From: Lamellibrachia columna
Taxonomy: Eukaryota; Annelida; Polychaeta; Sabellida; Siboglinidae
Assembly: GCA_963662155.1 (NCBI GenBank)
Contig: OY759267.1
Location: forward strand, 20,034,438 to 20,098,437
Length of the DNA stretch: 64,000 bases
Reading direction: 5' to 3'
The notes under the pieces are model-generated. The model did not search any database. It was not told the DNA's origin and saw nothing but the letters and a program-made list of their open reading frames with translations. Made by a program: the position numbers and the translations under genes. Position 1 is the stretch's first letter; every line of letters starts with the position of its first letter. Shown piece by piece: positions 57,901 through 60,900 of the stretch.

Positions 57901-60900
57901 ACAGAAACAAAACTGTCGTTTTAAAATACATGCATAATAATAATAATATATTTTATTTTATATATCGCCAGATCCAATATTAAATTGTTCATGGCACTCA
58001 TTGGGACGAATCCACCCATTAGACAATGTCCACAAGGCCTCACCCCCTGTAGTTGCATAATCTGTCTTGGAAAGGAAAACATGCTGTGTGTCTGACTGTC
58101 TGTGGCTGTAGCCCTGATAATTATTATTTGCTGAGAGGATGGATTAGGACCTGTCCAGGGCTCTGCTTACTCTAAGGGTCTCTAACCAGACCGCAAACTG
58201 GTACAGTATTAGTCTGTAGCCCAGACTGTCTCACTTGAGTCAACATACTGAATTTGTAACAACTAGCACAAGTTCTATGTGGACTTTAACTCAGGGCTTC
58301 TGACTTGAAAAGATACTTCCTCTGGAAGACAAGTTTGTGTGGCTTCACTGCATTCAGAAAGGGAAGAGCTCAAACATACACAAAACTTTGTTGATCTCGA
58401 TGCTTATAAACAATTATTTGTGTTAAATTCATATAAATCAGTAATAAAAAAAAAAAAATCATAAATCAATGATTTTTTTGGAGTGATTTAAATCATGATT
58501 TAAATCAAACAACTCTGACTAACACTGGCCTGTAAACATTTGCCTTAGATTTCACATATGCAAATCAGGTCAATAAAAGTGCCAAAAATAAATGCGCAAT
58601 ATTAAAACAAATATGTAACACAATTATTAAACTTTTGTAAACAAAATGTACAAAACATCATAAAATAGGGGTACATCCGGCAGGTAGAATAGTCCAATTG
58701 TTCTTGTGTTAATGTTAGTGTGCATTGTTCCAACTGAAACTTATTTTTATGACTTAATAACTTTGTTATTAATTGTCCAATAGTGATAAATTAAAATATA
58801 TTTAATTTAAAATTATGTGAACTAAAAAAATTATATTTTGCTAAGACAGTTGATCATGTGGCATTTTTACTGAGACTGTGTCATGTGCTTTATTTCATTC
58901 CATCTCTCCCTCCCTCCCCCCTCCCTCGCTCCCCCTCCCTGCATCTATCTCAATGTGACACATCAAAGAAGATAAAAATGTTAAGTTGAATCCACCAATA
59001 GGGATTTTCTCATATGTATGCATCAATATATCCATGCATGCATGCATCCATTCCATAGACACATTCATATACAGAGCTTGCAGTTCTTTATATCACAGAC
59101 AGTTGAACAACCTATTTTACATAAATAAAAAACTATCAAAACAAAGCACCACACAAACTAGATTTACCAGCCAGAACGTAAAACTTTATCAGTACACAAT
59201 GACAAACAGTCAATAAAAACGTCCAACAAAAAGACGCCAATCAAATGACGTCTTACAACATGACAGTACAGACGAATGAGAACAGGCGTTACAAGCAGAA
59301 GTACACTGACCTGGGGTCTCGACATTGTTGTCGAGTCTGTCTTTGGCGTGGACCTCATCAGTGGTGATGTGTCGACTGGTCTGCTTCCAGCGCTGGTCTT
59401 TCCTCGGGTCCACCTTGAGGACCTGCATGACACAAACATTATTTTATTATTATACATTTGTAACGTGCCGGGTTTAAAACCTGCTCAAAGGCGTGAAAAA
59501 GATAACAGTAAGTTAATTTCAAATAAGTTGAAAAATTAATATAAAATTTCTTTTAAGAGCGGTAAACAAGTTAAATGAGTAAAATAAATATGTTAAAAAC
59601 AAGTTAAATAAATAAATTAAATAAGTAAAACGTCGTAGCCATTAAAATGTCACTTCTGCTAATCTCAGTGCGAAAACCAACATAGCACCACAGGATTAAC
59701 AATAACCTTGGTGTGTGCATAGCTTTGTGCTGGTTAGATGTAAGATCTTTGTAATATCTTCGTAAGACCAACATTTAAAAATGTTTAAGGCCATAGCAAA
59801 TTTAATACAAAATAACAAAGAAATATTGTTCAAAGTCATTTATTTATTTTTATTCGCTCACTGATACAGTCTATTCTACCTTTGTCGAATTATAGTCTAG
59901 GACCTAAGTTGGTGAAATAACATTTAAAACTTTTTAAGACATTCCTTAAACATTTTTCCCATGTTTAACACATTTTCAAGGCCTTAAAAATGCCGGATCC
60001 AATTTAAGAACTTTTCAGATTTTTCCAATTAAAATACTATTGATTTTGCCTGCTAAACATATTCACACTGCTCATGCTTACTTCATCCATTAATTTATCA
60101 TCGCCAGGAGATTGAGCACGTTTTCATATCCTTTGATGACAATATCTCTAGCAATATCTTCACAATTTTACATTTAAAAAACTGCAATTTGGTCCACCAG
60201 AATTATACAAATACGGATTATAGAGAAACTTATACAAAGAAAGCACACTCAAAAGTGATGCAATAACAGAAACACAGAAGAAACAATACAATACAAGAAA
60301 GAAACAATACAATACAAGACAGAAACAATACAATACAAGACAGAAACAATAAATACAAGAAAGAAACAATACAATACAAGGAAGAAACAATACAATACAA
60401 GGAAGAAACAATACAATACAAGAAAGAAACAATACAATACAAGAAAGAACCAATACAATACAAGAAAGAAACAATACAATACAAAGAATATGCTCAGGTT
60501 TTCCTGTGACGATTATTACAATAATAATAAACAATTATATTTATTAAGTTAAGTAATATTCAAATAAGTTAAGTAAAACTGTATGGCTTGGCGATTTATG
60601 AAATTATATGAGTAAATACATATTAATAAGTTAACTAAAATAGTCAAGTTACAATGTTCATGGTCTCGCACATCACTGTTGTTAAATCATATGAGTAAAT
60701 ACATATTAATAAGTTAAATTAATAAGTTAAATACATATTAATAAGTTAACTAAAATAGTCCAGTTACAATGTTCATGATCTCGCACGTCACTGTTGTTAA
60801 ATTATGAGTAAATACATATTAATAAGTTAACTAAAATAGTCCAGTTACAATGTTCATGATCTCGCACGTCACTGTTGTTAAATTATATATATTAATAAGT

